Source: Euglena gracilis | Lineage: Eukaryota > Euglenida > Euglenophyceae > Euglenales | Assembly: GCA_039621445.1 (NCBI GenBank) | Contig: CP154956.1 | Coordinates: forward strand, 16,347,508-16,411,507 | Length of the DNA stretch: 64,000 nt | Direction: 5' to 3' | Shown here: in pieces, positions 11,561-22,245 of the stretch | How positions within the stretch are numbered: the stretch's first letter is position 1 | Layout of the letters: each line of letters starts with the position of its first letter | Made by a program: the position numbers and the translations under genes | The notes under the pieces: model-generated | What the model was told of the DNA's origin: nothing | The model's input: only the letters and a program-made list of their open reading frames with translations | Databases searched by the model: none

Positions 11561-12092
11561 GTGTGTGTGTGTGTGTGTTGTGTTGTGTTGTGTTGTGTTG
11601 TGTTGTGTTGTGTTGTGTTGTGTTGTGTTGTGTTGTGTTGTGTTGTGTTGTGTTGTGTTGTGTTGTGTTCTGTTGTGTTGTGTTGTGTTGTGTTGTGTTG
11701 TGTTGTGTTGTGTTGTGTTGTGTTCTGTTGTGTTGTGTTGTGTTGTGTTGTGTTGTGTTGTGTTGTGTTGTGCTGTGCTGTGCTGTGCTGTGCTGTGCTG
11801 TGCTGTGCTGTGCTGTGCTGTGCTGTGCTGTGCTGTGCTGTGCTGTGCTGTGCTGTGCTGTGCTGTGTTGTGTTGTGTTGTGTTGTGTTGTGTTGTGTTG
11901 TGTTGTGTTGTGTTGTGTTGTGTTGTGTTGTGTTGTGTTGTGTTGTGTTGTGTTGTGTTGTGTTGTGTTGTGTTGTGTTGTGTTGTGGTGTGGTGTGTTG
12001 TGGTGTGGTGTGTTGTGTTGTGTTGTGTTGTGGTGTGTTGTGTTGTGGTGTGGTGTGTTGTGTCGTGTTGTGTTGTGCCGTGCTGTGTCGTG

Positions 12093-12185
<93 letters not shown>

Positions 12186-12190
12186 CGTGC
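11558..12190. repeat. Pentanucleotide array (TGTTG)n/(TGCTG)n flanked by (GT)n
   Basis: About 100 uninterrupted 5-bp units from about 11577 to 12097, with a homogeneous block of about 19 TGCTG variants at 11771-11866 and TGGTG variants near the right end. (GT)n follows at 12097-12177, then (GC)n. Because 5 is not a multiple of 3, every frame is open (Val/Cys or His/Thr/Gln repeats); these are not genes. Confidence 0.95.
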
Positions 12191-12483
12191 GCGCGTGCGC
12201 CCAAATGTGTGGTAAAACCCCAAACAACAGGGCAGGTAACCCCGGGGGTCCCCACCCACCCACCCACCCAGCCTGGCGCGGGACCCCCCCCGAGGACGGA
12301 CACCCTCAGAAAACTTCAGTTGTCTGGAGCAACTTCTTAAAGAGGAAAAAAAATGCTCCATAATGGCAGGGGGGGAAACGCGCATGGACCCTCAAAAAAG
12401 CGACACAAAAAAATGCAAATAAACGCAAAAAAAAGCAAGAAAGCAAGAAAAAACAACGCAAATTGCATTTAAAAACCCCTAGG

Positions 12484-12966
12484 CAGGGGATTTCTTAAGG
12501 ACCCGGGGGGGGGGTCCAGCCTCCGGCTGGCAAAAAGGCTGCTGGCTGGATTTGAGCTGGCTGGTTGGACCCACCCGGGGGGGTTCCGGGGCTGGAGGGG
12601 GCTGGGCTGGGCTGGGTCGGTGAAAAACAAAATTTTCTAACACATTTTTGCCATTTTCGGCATTTTGGTGAATGGAGCTAGATCAAGGCTGGGGGGCTGT
12701 GATGGAGGAAGCTGTGGTGAGGGGAAAAAATGCAGGGATAGGTGAGCTGGGCAGCCCAGTTGGCTGGCCAGCCTGCGGCCGGCTGGCCCGGCCTTCGGCC
12801 GGCTGGCCCGGCCTCCGGCCGGGCTGGACCCAACTTTATTTCAGTCGACCCCCGGGGGGGGGGGGGGCTCCCAGCCCGAATTTGGGCTGCTGGCTGGATT
12901 TCAGCTGGCTGGCTGGCTGGACCCCCCCCGGGGGGTAGGGTACCCTCCGGCTTAAGAAATCCCCTG
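12484..12966. mobile_element. hAT-like MITE, TSD CCCCTAGG
   Basis: Perfect inverted ends caggggatttcttaag and cttaagaaatcccctg, with an 8-bp duplication CCCCTAGG at 12476-12483 and 12967-12974. At 483 bp it shares nearly its whole length with the element at 14630-15116. The interior has ggccggctggcccggcc repeats and G-runs. No transposase. Confidence 0.92.
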
Positions 12967-12974
12967 CCCCTAGG

Positions 12975-13330
12975 AGCCACCCCCCCCCGGAGGCACACTT
13001 TTCCACTGGAGAGGCCTTAGAAAAAATTTCGGCTCCACCGCGGAAAATTCTCCATTTTGCGTAAAACTAAGCATTTTGTTGACCAAAAAAATGTTAAAAT
13101 GACAAAAAAAAAATTGACAGAATTTTTGGTCTCGGGGGGAAATTGGGGCCAAAACTAGGAATTTTTCAGAGTCAAACCATTTTTCCGGCAAAAATCCAAA
13201 AATCGCCAGAAAAAAAAAACACCAAAAAAAGGCAAAAAATACAAAAAGATTGCCAAAATAGAAAGCACAAAAATAACTGCATTTGTGTTCCCCCCACCGA
13301 TGACGCACCACACCAGGCTTGTGCTTACCA
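12975..13330. other. Spacer, A-rich
   Basis: A-rich sequence with long A-runs. No coding similarity. Confidence 0.4.
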
Positions 13331-13590
13331 ACCGAGGGGGGGGGGGGGCTGAGGGTGCCTGCCCTAGCAGGCACACCCCAGGGGGGGTCCGGGGTGGACC
13401 CAGAAAATTTTAATTGAAAATGGCCTTTTCTGGGCCCCTGGCGCCAAAGTCGGAGGGGGTGCCTGCTATGGGCAGGCACCCCAAAAAATCCGACCCTCCC
13501 GGGGGGTCGGATGGGGTGCTACGGGGTGCCTGCCCCTAGCAACCCCCCACCCCCGTGGGTTAGGCACCCGACTAAGTGCAAGCCCGACAC
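13331..13590. repeat. TGCCTGCCC(TA)GCAGGCA family, copy 1
   Basis: Contains tgcctgccctagcaggca near 13354 and tgcctgctatgggcaggca near 13459, then a gtgggttaggcacccgact end. Related copies lie near 18.8, 34.0-34.3, 38.8-39.1, 42.35-42.57 and 58.1-58.3 kb. Confidence 0.55.
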
Positions 13591-14035
13591 ATACTCACCC
13601 CCTGCCCCCGGGTCTTATGATTTTTTTTAAAAAACCTCCCCCCCCCACCAAAGGGATTTGGGAAAGTCCACTCAGCAGGAACTTGGTAACTGGGAAAACA
13701 TCAGCAATTGACCCCGCTCCGTTTTTACAGATCTCCCAAGGACCTTGATACCCTCCCCAAAAAAATACAAGAACAACCCCATGGGGTTGTTCTTGTATGG
13801 GGTTCTCGTGTTGAGGATGGAGGTACATGCATAAATTTGGGTTATTGATTGCACAAATCAAATTCTTAATGAAGTGAGACAGCAAATTTCAAAGAAGCGT
13901 TGCATTCAAAAGCCTTCAGTGTGTGCAGCATCAATTTAAACACAATTTTTTTGCGGATTGCTCTCAAAACTTCACCGACCTTTTCCAATCTAACGGAACC
14001 CAAAAGTATTGCAGCCGTATCGCATGACCTTCCGG
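13591..14035. other. Spacer
   Basis: Contains a short inverted repeat at about 13767-13800 (caagaacaaccccatggggttgttcttg, arms of 14 bp). Nothing else recognised. Confidence 0.5.
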
Positions 14036-14330
14036 GTCATGCTGGTCATAGTCAGCCGGGGTCGCTCTTCGCGACCCGGGTGCAGCCCCCAGTGCCACGG
14101 CCGGCTCCCCACCATCGCCCCCCACTGCCGGCTCCTGGCGCCACGGTCCGCTCCGCCGCGGCCAGGATGCGCTGGGGTCAGGCCCCGGCCTGCAGTGACT
14201 CGATACATGCACCGCCCCGGGCGCGCGGGGCGGCCGGCCACTCTGTATCATGTCAGGCAATGCAGGCCGCGTTGCGGGCGGCGCGGTCCTGCCCGGGGGG
14301 GGCACACAGCGCTGAATGAATCCATGGTCC
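14036..14330. other. GC-rich island, possible unassigned exon(s)
   Basis: About 70 percent GC by eye, with open frames on both strands (Ala/Pro/Arg-rich). No motif recognised. It may belong to a gene between SDR2 and SDR1. Confidence 0.25.
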
Positions 14331-14629
14331 AGACCGCACCAACGCTGGGCGAGATCACTTCCAACTTAAAGGCCAGTCAGGAGGGGACTTCAAAGGCACT
14401 TTGGGGGGGTCTGGAGCCCGCTCGGGAAAAAGGAGCTGGGCTTGCTAGACCCCCCCAGGGTTAGGGTCCGGGGGATTCTTTAAGACTGGGGGGGGGAGGG
14501 GGGGAGGGGGTCGGCGCCTACCCACCCACCCCGCGGGGTGGGCCCCCCGCGGGGGGGGGGGGGGGGGCCGCGGGGGACCCACCCACTTTTGCCCGAAAAT
14601 GGCCAAAAATGCTAAAAATAGCACCGAAG

Positions 14630-15116
14630 CAGGGAATTTTTTAAGCACCCCCCGGGTGGGGGGGTCCAGCCTCCGGCTGGCAAAAAGGCTGCTGGCTGGA
14701 TTTGAGCTGCTGGCTGGACCCCCCCGGGGGTGGGGGGGGGGGTCCGGGGCTGGAGGGGGCTGGGCTGGGCTGGGTCGGTGAAAAACAAAATTTTCTAACA
14801 CATTTTTGCCATTTTCGACATTTTGGTGGATGGAGCTAGATCAAGGCTGGGGGGCTGTGACGGAGGAAGCTGTGGTGAGGGGAAAAAATGCAGGGATAGG
14901 TGAGCTGGGCAGCCCAGTTGGCTGGCCAGCCTGCGGCCGGCTGGCCCGGCCTTCGGCCGGCTGGCCCGGCCCCCGGCCGGGCTGGACCCAACTTTATTTC
15001 AGTCGACCCCAGGGGGGGGGCTCCCAGCCCGATTTGGGCTGCTGGCTGGATTTGAGCTGCTGGCTGGCTGGACCCCCCCGGGGGGTGGGGTACCCTCCGG
15101 CTTAAGAAATTCCCTG
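14630..15116. mobile_element. hAT-like MITE nested in the 14469 element, TSD CACCGAAG/CACCGAAC
   Basis: Inverted ends cagggaattttttaag and cttaagaaattccctg. Flanks CACCGAAG (14622-14629) and CACCGAAC (15117-15124) differ by one base. Almost identical inside to 12484-12966, so the two copies are recently related. The insertion splits a ctaaaaatagcaccgaa phrase of the outer element. Confidence 0.88.
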
Positions 15117-15185
15117 CACCGAACCCGCCGAAAAGGATACACCCACCAGCCCCTACCCCAACCCCCCCGGGGGAGGGGGTCCAAG

Positions 15186-17085
15186 GCAAGCACCTCTGGT
15201 CATCCATGCCCCTCGGCCCAGCATCGCCCAGCATCGCCCAGCATCGCCCAGCATCGCTCAGCATCGCCCAGCATCGCCCAGCATCGCCCAGCATCGCTCA
15301 GCATCGCCCAGCATCGCCCAGCATCGCCTTTGGAGCCCTTGAAGGTGTACCTTTTATGCCTGCCATTTCCAACCACTTTTGCGGTTTTTTGATCACTTTT
15401 GCTGCTTTTTGACCACTTTTGACCACTTTTGCCTGCTTTTTTGACCACTTTTGACAACTTTTGCTGCTTTTTGACCACTTTTGCCCACGTTTGCTTCTTT
15501 TTTGCCCACTTTTGGCCATTGTTGCTGCTTTTTGATCACTTTTGCTGCTTTTTGACCACTTTGTTGCTATTTGACCACCTTTGCCCACTTTTGCCTGCTT
15601 TTTGCACTTTTGCTGCTTTGTGACCACTTTTGCCCCACTTTTGCCTGCTTTTTGACCACTTTTTGACCACTTTTGCTGCTTTTTGGCAGCACAAGATGTG
15701 GTGTGCAGGCCTGTGAGATGGCAACATCGAGTGCAAGTTGCAAGCCTCTTGCCGGTCAGACAAACAGAGACCAAAACAGTTGTTGTGCTGGAGGGTGGAG
15801 GGTGGCACCCCTGCAATTGCAACGGGTGTCGACCAAACACCCCGCCTAGACCAGGCTGGATCTGCGGCGAGTGTAAGTGTTCAGAGGTTATACCAACAAC
15901 AACCAAGCAAGCACAGCAAAATGGCGTTGTCCACCATCTGCATCTTGTCCAGCATCTGCACCTTGTCCACCATCTGCATCTTGTCCAGCATCTTCATCTT
16001 GTCCAGCATCGGCATGTTGTCCACCATCTACATCTTGTCCAGCATCGGCATGTTGTCCACCATCTACATCTTGTCCAGCATCGGCATCTTCTCAATATCT
16101 GCAACGTTATCTGGTGTCTGCATCCCCTTCATCTTGTCCAGTATCTGCTTCTTGTCCAGCATCTTCACCTTGTCCAGCATCGGCATGTTGTCCACCATCT
16201 GCATCTTGTCCAGCATCGGCACCTTGTCCAGCATCGGCACCTTATCAGTATTTGCAACGTTGTCCGGTGTCTGCATCCACTTCATCTTGTCCAGTATCTG
16301 CTTCTTGTCCAGCATCTGCATCTTGTCCAGCATCTGCATCTTGTCCAGCATCTGCACCTTGTACAGCATCGGGACCTTGTCCAGCATCGGCATCTTATCA
16401 GTATCTGCATCTTGTCCACCATCTGCATGTTGTCCAGTATCTGCATCCACTTCATCTTGTCCAGCATCGGCATCTTGTCTGGTATGTACATCTTGTCCAA
16501 CGCCTTCATCTTGTCCAGCATCTGCATCTTGTCCAGAGTCTGTCCAGTATTCATCCAATGTCACCCAACCTAGCCAAAATCACCACAAAAGCCCAAAAAT
16601 GACCACAAAACCCCAAAATTGACCCCAAAAAGCCCCCAAAAAGCAACCAAAATGACCCAAAATGCTTCAAATGACCAAAAAAAAATGCCCAAAAACGCCA
16701 AAAAAATTGTGAAAAATGACCCAAAATCACCACAAAGGCACAAAATGGCCCACAATGCCATAAAATGCTCATATTGACCCAAATTAGCCTAATGTTTGCC
16801 AACTCAGTGACAAATAACCCCCAAATTAGCAAAAATTGATCCATAATGGCCAAAATGGGTGTAAGACTGGAGAATTGTGGGGAAATTATCCCAGAAATGG
16901 GTTTAATTCTTCAAAATGTACAAAAAAATGCCAGCATCGCCCAGCATCGCCCAGCATCGCCCTGCATCGCCCAGCATCGCCCAGCATCGGAACCCCACCT
17001 CTGGTCTCCAAAATTCCAGCATCGCCCAGCATCGCCCAGCATCGCCCAGCATCGCCCAGCATCGCCCAGCATCATCAGAGGTGCT
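15186..17085. repeat. Insert made of tandem repeats within the outer MITE
   Basis: Bounded by inverted phrases ggtccaaggcaagcacctctg (about 15179) and cagaggtgcttggtcc (17076). From left to right it holds a 10-bp CCCAGCATCG array (15218-15327), a degenerate ttttgaccacttttgctgc tract (15360-15690), a GC-moderate stretch (15690-15900), an 18-bp minisatellite (15931-16550), an A-rich aaaatgaccacaaa tract (16560-16850) and a second CCCAGCATCG array (16931-17070). No transposase. Confidence 0.6.
15931..16550. repeat. 18-bp minisatellite (CATCTTGTCCAGCATCTG)n
   Basis: About 33 units, with variants (ggc for tgc, cacctt for catctt) grouped in higher-order order. Since 18 is a multiple of 3 and the unit lacks stops, frames on both strands are open for 240-290 codons. 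The peptides are simple (SCPASA; LDKMQM) and there is no codon or start evidence for a gene. Confidence 0.9.
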
Positions 17086-17167
17086 TGGTCCAAGGGACCC
17101 ACCCTCCCTCCCCCCCTCCCCCCCGGGGGAGGGGGTCCAAGACTAAAAAAAAACCCCTGTTAGAGTC

Positions 17168-18500
17168 CTCTCGAGCTTTGAAAAAAAACCCACCTGGCAG
17201 TCAGTCCCCCTCGACAGCCCTCGGAGGGGAGATGGGTTGGCCCCCAAAAAAAGTTAAAAATAATGTATTTCAACCTTGGTGCCCCCATTTTTTTCGGATC
17301 AGCTTTCCTGCCTTTTGGACGACACCATGTTGGGGGTCCCAAAACGCAAACTGTCGCTCACTGTGGGGGGGGGGGCAGCGCCGGCAGAGCAACATTGAGG
17401 TCAGGGAATGCTGCCAGCAGAGAAACGGGGATGCGACCCAATCGGCGAAGACAGAAAAATAACAAGGAATAAGAAGGAGCAGTCAGGGGCGTCTCGCTCT
17501 CCCTCGCCAGAGGGAGGGCCGGAGACAAAACTTGCAGGCGATGTGCCGCGGCTGGCCACTGTGTTCATGGGGAGGGTGGCACAACATAGGAAAATGAGGC
17601 ACACACAAGCTGACAGGTGTTTGGTTGGGTGGGGGGGTTACAGAAAGGCCTGGTGGGGGAGGGAGTCGGACCCACCCCCACCCACCACGATGGGGTGGGG
17701 GGGTCGACCCCCCCCCCGTCACCCATAGGGTTTCCAGGGTTTCCGTACTGGGGGGAATAAACCTTTGCGGAAAAGATTAACTGAATATTGAGAACGTATT
17801 ATTAAAATTGCAATTATATATATGACTATTATATGGTCCTGCTTCAACCTCCAGTCGGACCTGGTTCCAAATGGGGGACGCCCAGCCGCCGCCAATGCAA
17901 TACGCACAGGGACATGCTTTAGTTCTGCGGAACGTCAGAATTGCAGCATACTGCAACAAGATGGCAACCTTGAATTTCTCTCGAAAAAGGTTGTGCCCCA
18001 CCGGGTCAACTGCGACATGGAATCCTGCCGTTTTGGTTACCCAGAGGAGGTTCCACGGAGATGCAAGTTTTCCGGTTACCCCACCCACCTCTCATTGCAA
18101 ACATTTTAAGGGATTTCAACTGTGGAGGTATGGCTGAGCGGTGAGAAGACCTGTGTTGGTTTCTGTGGGGGGGGTGGCTGTACGGGAAGGCCAGGTGGTC
18201 GGACTCCCGCCCACACGGGAGGTGGGGGGGCAGGTCGAACTCCACCCCACCCACCACAGGGCCCCTCAAGATAAAATTCCTTCGGCACCGAAAGAAAATT
18301 CGGGCCTAAAATCGGCGCCGCCGGGAAATATGGGAAGGGGGTTCCCCCACCAACCCACCCCCACCACCTATGCTGGGGGTGGGGGGGGGGGGGGCAGTGG
18401 CCAGCCGGCCTCAGGCAGGACATTAGGTCGACCTGGAGGGTCCGCAAAGACGGGCCCCTGCGGCTTAGGTAGGCACAGAGCGGGGCTGTGGGGGCGCGTG
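17168..18500. repeat. Spacer with fragments of GTCGAC-type and other dispersed elements
   Basis: Bears a gggtgggggggtcgaccccc segment near 17695-17715 and ggtcgaactccaccccacc-like segments near 18232, both typical ends of the 1376 family. An AT-rich patch lies at 17760-17830. No coding similarity. Confidence 0.45.
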
Positions 18501-19020
18501 AATGATAAGGGCAGCGGTTTTCAAGGACGCCGGGGGGGGGGGGGGGGCGGCCCGGGGGGGGGTCTGCAGGCTGGAAAACGGTACTGGCAGGACCCCCCAC
18601 CTAGGTGGGGGGGGGGGTCGGGCCGGCTAGCAACCAGGCTGTTTCTTACCAACCCCAGGGGGGGAGGGGGGTCTGGGGGGGGGGGGGTGGATTTCGGCCT
18701 GCGCCCAGGCACATTCCTTTGAAAATAGGCCATTTTTGGCTCCCCGGCGCCGGGGTCTGTGCTAGGGCACTCTTGGTCGTGTGCCCTACCCCCCTGGGAG
18801 GGGGGGGGTCGGATCGGGAGTGCCTTGGGGTGCGTGCCCAGGCAGGCACCCCCCCCGGGGTGGGGTCGGCATCCGACTAAAATACAGCCTGCTAGCAACT
18901 GGACCCGGCGGGTACCCCCAAAATAGGCAAAAGAGCCCAAATCCAGCCGGGGAGGCATTTTGGCTGGCTGGACCCCCTGGGGGGGGGGGGGGGGGGGGGT
19001 ACCCTCCAGCTTAAGACAAC
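18501..19020. repeat. Left part of a MITE-like host element split by the 2.9-kb insertion
   Basis: G-rich sequence ending accctccagcttaagacaac at 19020. The text resumes as gacaacccctgcactg after 21953. The restored sequence cttaagacaacccctg resembles the right ends of the hAT-like MITEs, so the 2.9-kb element probably landed in such an end. I did not find a convincing left end. Confidence 0.5.
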
Positions 19021-21953
19021 TTAGGCGGCCTAACTCGCACTTAGCTTTGAAAGTGACTGTAAATTTGCGCCGACGCGCAAATCCAAAAAAAAGTTTGGTT
19101 TTCGAACACCGTGGCCTGAGAATCGAGACAGTCCGAAAATAGTGTCTCCCTGCCCCCCAGGGCCTGGGGTCGAAAGCAACCTGGAACTCCACGGTCCAAG
19201 GGCACAGCTCCCGGGTCCCAGTGTGCATGAACACAAAGCGCTGGGTGATGAAACGAGGAGACTCCATTGCGCATTTGCGCTTTGGCACAAATTTTTTTTC
19301 ATTACAAAAAAATTTGCGCTTTGGCGCAATTTTTTTACGTTTTTGTGATTCAACATGTGGGGGACCATTGCCGCACTTACACAATGCTAACAACTTTTGT
19401 GTCAACATGTGTTTCCATTGCGCCAAAGCGCAATGGGTAGGCTTACAAAGAATGGAAATTTAAGAGTTACCTTGCGCCAAAGCGCAAATGGAAATGCAAT
19501 TTTAAATTTGCAAAAGCAACATGGCTTGCGCCGAAGCGCAAATATAACTGTTTAAAACTTATCTCACAATGGAGGGAGAGAACGACGCTGGTAGAGTATG
19601 AACACCAGAGGTGATAGAGCACAAAATGTAGTGCAGGGGGGTGGAAGCCTACTCTCAGTCACGTTGCGTTAAAATTGGTCAACATTGCGCGTTGGCGCAA
19701 GAGCCACGCTGCTTTGCGATTTTAAAAAGGGCATTTCTATTGCGCTTTGGCGCAATATAACTGTTAAAATTCTATTCTTCATAAGCCTATCCATTGCCTG
19801 TGGAGCAACAGTTATCAATATTTAATTTATCATGTTTATCACTGTGGGTGGAGAGAGCAGTCTTGGATCAATCTCATCACCAGAGCGAATAGGGCTAAGG
19901 TGGAGGGAAGCCTTGCCTGGGAAAGGAAGCCACCCCCTGGTCTGTGAAAACAACCACCAACTTCTTGATATCCAGACGTGTCTTGTCCTAGGCGTTGTAA
20001 ACCCAACTTCCAGTGCCGGAGGTTCCTCCCACTTGCCTCGCACTTAAGCGTGCCTGAGGGGCCCTTCTCTTTGGCCGACTTTTGAAAGTCGGAAAAATTC
20101 TGTTTGGAAAAGAACAGGTACCAGATAAACCCTGGGAATCACAGCCGAGGAAACAGTTTTGGACGCTGAAAAAAGTGTTTTAAAGAAGCTCGTCACCCCC
20201 CTTTCCTCACCCAGGATTTGAAGCACACAACTTTGAGATGAGCGAATGGAATTGAGAAATTGAAAGGGCCCATCAACAACGGCGGAGAAGGGAAGACATG
20301 TTGACACACCTTTTTTCGGTAATTTGCAACCCACCAGACAGCCACATGCCACCGGGCAGATAGAGGGCACTGTTCAGCCGAAAAAGTCTTTCTGTCAACA
20401 TCCCAAAAAAACCCACTTTGTGCACTGAGTGCAAGGTCACTGAGGCACCACAGCCTACCGCCCACGATTGGTCTTATTGTAACAGCCACTTCCTCCCCAG
20501 CACCTGAATAGTTCAAAAGCACCAACCAAACTTCTGGCACAGCAGTGCTCAAACCCTCATCATTCTCCTCTATCGCCCACCTTCTCACACAGCACGAACA
20601 CATTCAAACGCATCTGCCATTTGAAAGGACATTTGCGCTTAAGCGCAAGTTAAAACAGAAGCCCCTGAGCTTATGGGAGTCCCTCTGATGTGTTGCGGTG
20701 TATCAGGGGCCCCTCCCTGAACGGCCAGTTTGTGGACTTGGTGAGGAAATACATTGCGCCAAAGCACAAGGGACATGCCTACATAATGCACTGCTTGTTC
20801 ATCCAGATTACACGTCAGCCGCGTGTTTGCACTTCTCAGTTTCTTGTATGATGGTTTGCGCTTCGGCGCAATGTAGTTCCTCACCAAGCTCGCACACTGG
20901 CCGTTCAGGGAGGGGCCCCCGACACACCGTAACACATCAGAGGGACTCCCATAAGCTCAGGGGCTTTTGTTTTAACTTGCGCTTAAGCGCAAATGTCCAA
21001 AAACATTGCCTTCTGTTCCCGGCAGTGTGGGGCTGGTGTTGCTCACCAGACGTTGGGTCAGGTCCCTGGGCTTGCCCTCAGTCCCCCCAAACCCACTGTA
21101 CCGCTCCTCGCACTTCAAGCACCCAGGGATCACGACTCTGTGACACGCCGTTTTTTCCAACTTTTCACAACGTGTGTGTAGAGCCCATCCTCTGGATGCC
21201 TCAACAGGCAACTCTTCAGACACACATCGCAGAGCCTAAAAAAGCAACAAAAAGGGCCAATTGTCACCTGGACTGTGTGGCACCATCAGGAGAACACTGT
21301 CAAGGCTTCAAAAACGAGGGCCTCACATTGGGGGTTTTGGCCCTTTTTGGGGAAAATTCACGTGTCCCAGCGGTCAAACCCAGGGTTTTGGACCTTTTTC
21401 AAAATGGTGCACAGGCCGAAAAACACCAAAATTGGGCCTGTTCCCGAGGTCCAACATCGGAAAATGATGCACACGCCACCGTGGAGGGTCTCCGCGGAAC
21501 CGGAAGGTCAAAAGGGTGGGTTCTACCGCCGGGTCTCAAAGAAATCGAAAATTTGCGCGCCAATCTCTTAAGGACCCCTTGCTGGCTAGGGCTAGAAAGG
21601 GCTGGCTAAAAACGCTGGCTAGCCCGCCCCCCCCTGGGGGCTAGGCCCCTGGACCCGAATGAGCTGGAAAAATCGTGCCCATGACTGCAAACACAGTTTT
21701 GAAATTTCTGAAACCCCCCAAAATGGTCCCCAAACCCCAGGCCACTTTTGAACCTTTTTCAAAAAAATTGGCGCTTCGCGCCGAAAAGTGCTGGACCCCC
21801 AAAAAATGATGGGCTAGCACACCCCCACCGTGAGGGTCTCCGCGGAACCGGGCTGGGTCAAAAGGGTGGTTCTAGCTGGGTCTCAAAGAAATCGAAATTG
21901 CGCGTACGCGCAAGCTAAAAATCAAAACCTTAAGTGCGAGTTAGGCCGCCTAA
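19021..21953. mobile_element. 2.93-kb TIR element with subterminal palindromes, TSD GACAAC
   Basis: Left end ttaggcggcctaactcgcac followed by ttag; right end cttaagtgcgagttaggccg followed by cctaa. These are inverted repeats of 24-25 bp with one length difference. GACAAC flanks both sides (19015-19020 and 21954-21959). The interior carries many short palindromes of the type ttgcgctttggcgcaa (for example near 19270, 19315, 19420, 19480, 19535, 19690, 19740, 20755, 20865), which may be transposase-binding sites. No transposase-like frame is visible, so it is presumably non-autonomous. A relative begins at 62383. Confidence 0.85.
20630..20998. repeat. Internal inverted repeat (hairpin) of the 2.9-kb element
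   Basis: Arms of about 130-140 bp: gcgcttaagcgcaagttaaa near 20635 through ttgcgccaaagcacaa near 20755 is mirrored by ttgcgcttcggcgcaa near 20858 through aacttgcgcttaagcgcaa near 20980. Both arms share the phrase ccctgaacggccagt / actggccgttcaggg. It may be a nested foldback insertion. Confidence 0.8.
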
Positions 21954-22197
21954 GACAACCCCTGCACTGAAATTCCAGTTTTGGTCATCTTTGACCCCTC
22001 TTTAAAAAAAATTCGGCCCAGTTCAGCTTCTCCGGGCTGGACCGAACTTCATTTCAGTGGATCCCTGGGGGGGGGGGGGGTCTGCAACCCGGCTGGAGCC
22101 GCTAACTGGGATGAAAGTGCTGGACCCCCCCAAGGTAGGGTCCCCTCCGGCTCTCCGGCTGAAGAAAACCCCTGAATAAGGAGAGTGGGCTTGCGCT

Positions 22198-22245
22198 TCA
22201 GTTGCCGGAGGTGCAGGCGCTGGTGCCGCCGTCCACGACGATCTC
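22198..22245 (-). CDS. SDR2 exon 10: IVVDGG C-terminus and stop
   Basis: Encodes EIVVDGGTSACTSGN and a TGA stop. The intron end is CTGTGGCC. The join YINGS|EIVVDGG gives the textbook SDR C-terminus. Confidence 0.87.
   Translation of the reverse strand, partial: EIVVDGGTSACTSGN

Larger units (their letters stand above)
14469..17159. mobile_element. Interrupted hAT-like MITE containing nested insertions, TSD TTAGGGTC/TTAGAGTC
   Basis: Left end cgggggattctttaag, right end ctaaaaaaaaacccctg, with near-identical 8-bp flanks at 14461-14468 and 17160-17167 (one mismatch). The uninterrupted relative is the element at 8710-8996. This copy has been enlarged to 2.69 kb by another MITE (14630-15116) and by a minisatellite-bearing insert (about 15186-17085). 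Confidence 0.75.

Noticed and set aside
11275-12385. Long open frames of His/Thr/Gln or Val/Cys repeats (up to 351 codons) on both strands
   Set aside because: They are translations of a 5-bp microsatellite that lacks stops in every frame; no start context, codon bias or flanking exon support.
15683-16622. Open frames of 240-296 codons giving SCPASA or LDKMQM repeat proteins
   Set aside because: An 18-bp minisatellite without stop codons; both strands are equally open.
19021-21953. Frames of up to 303 codons in the 2.9-kb element as a transposase
   Set aside because: No DDE or zinc-finger motif is visible, and the frames run through palindromes and the hairpin; translations read as noise.
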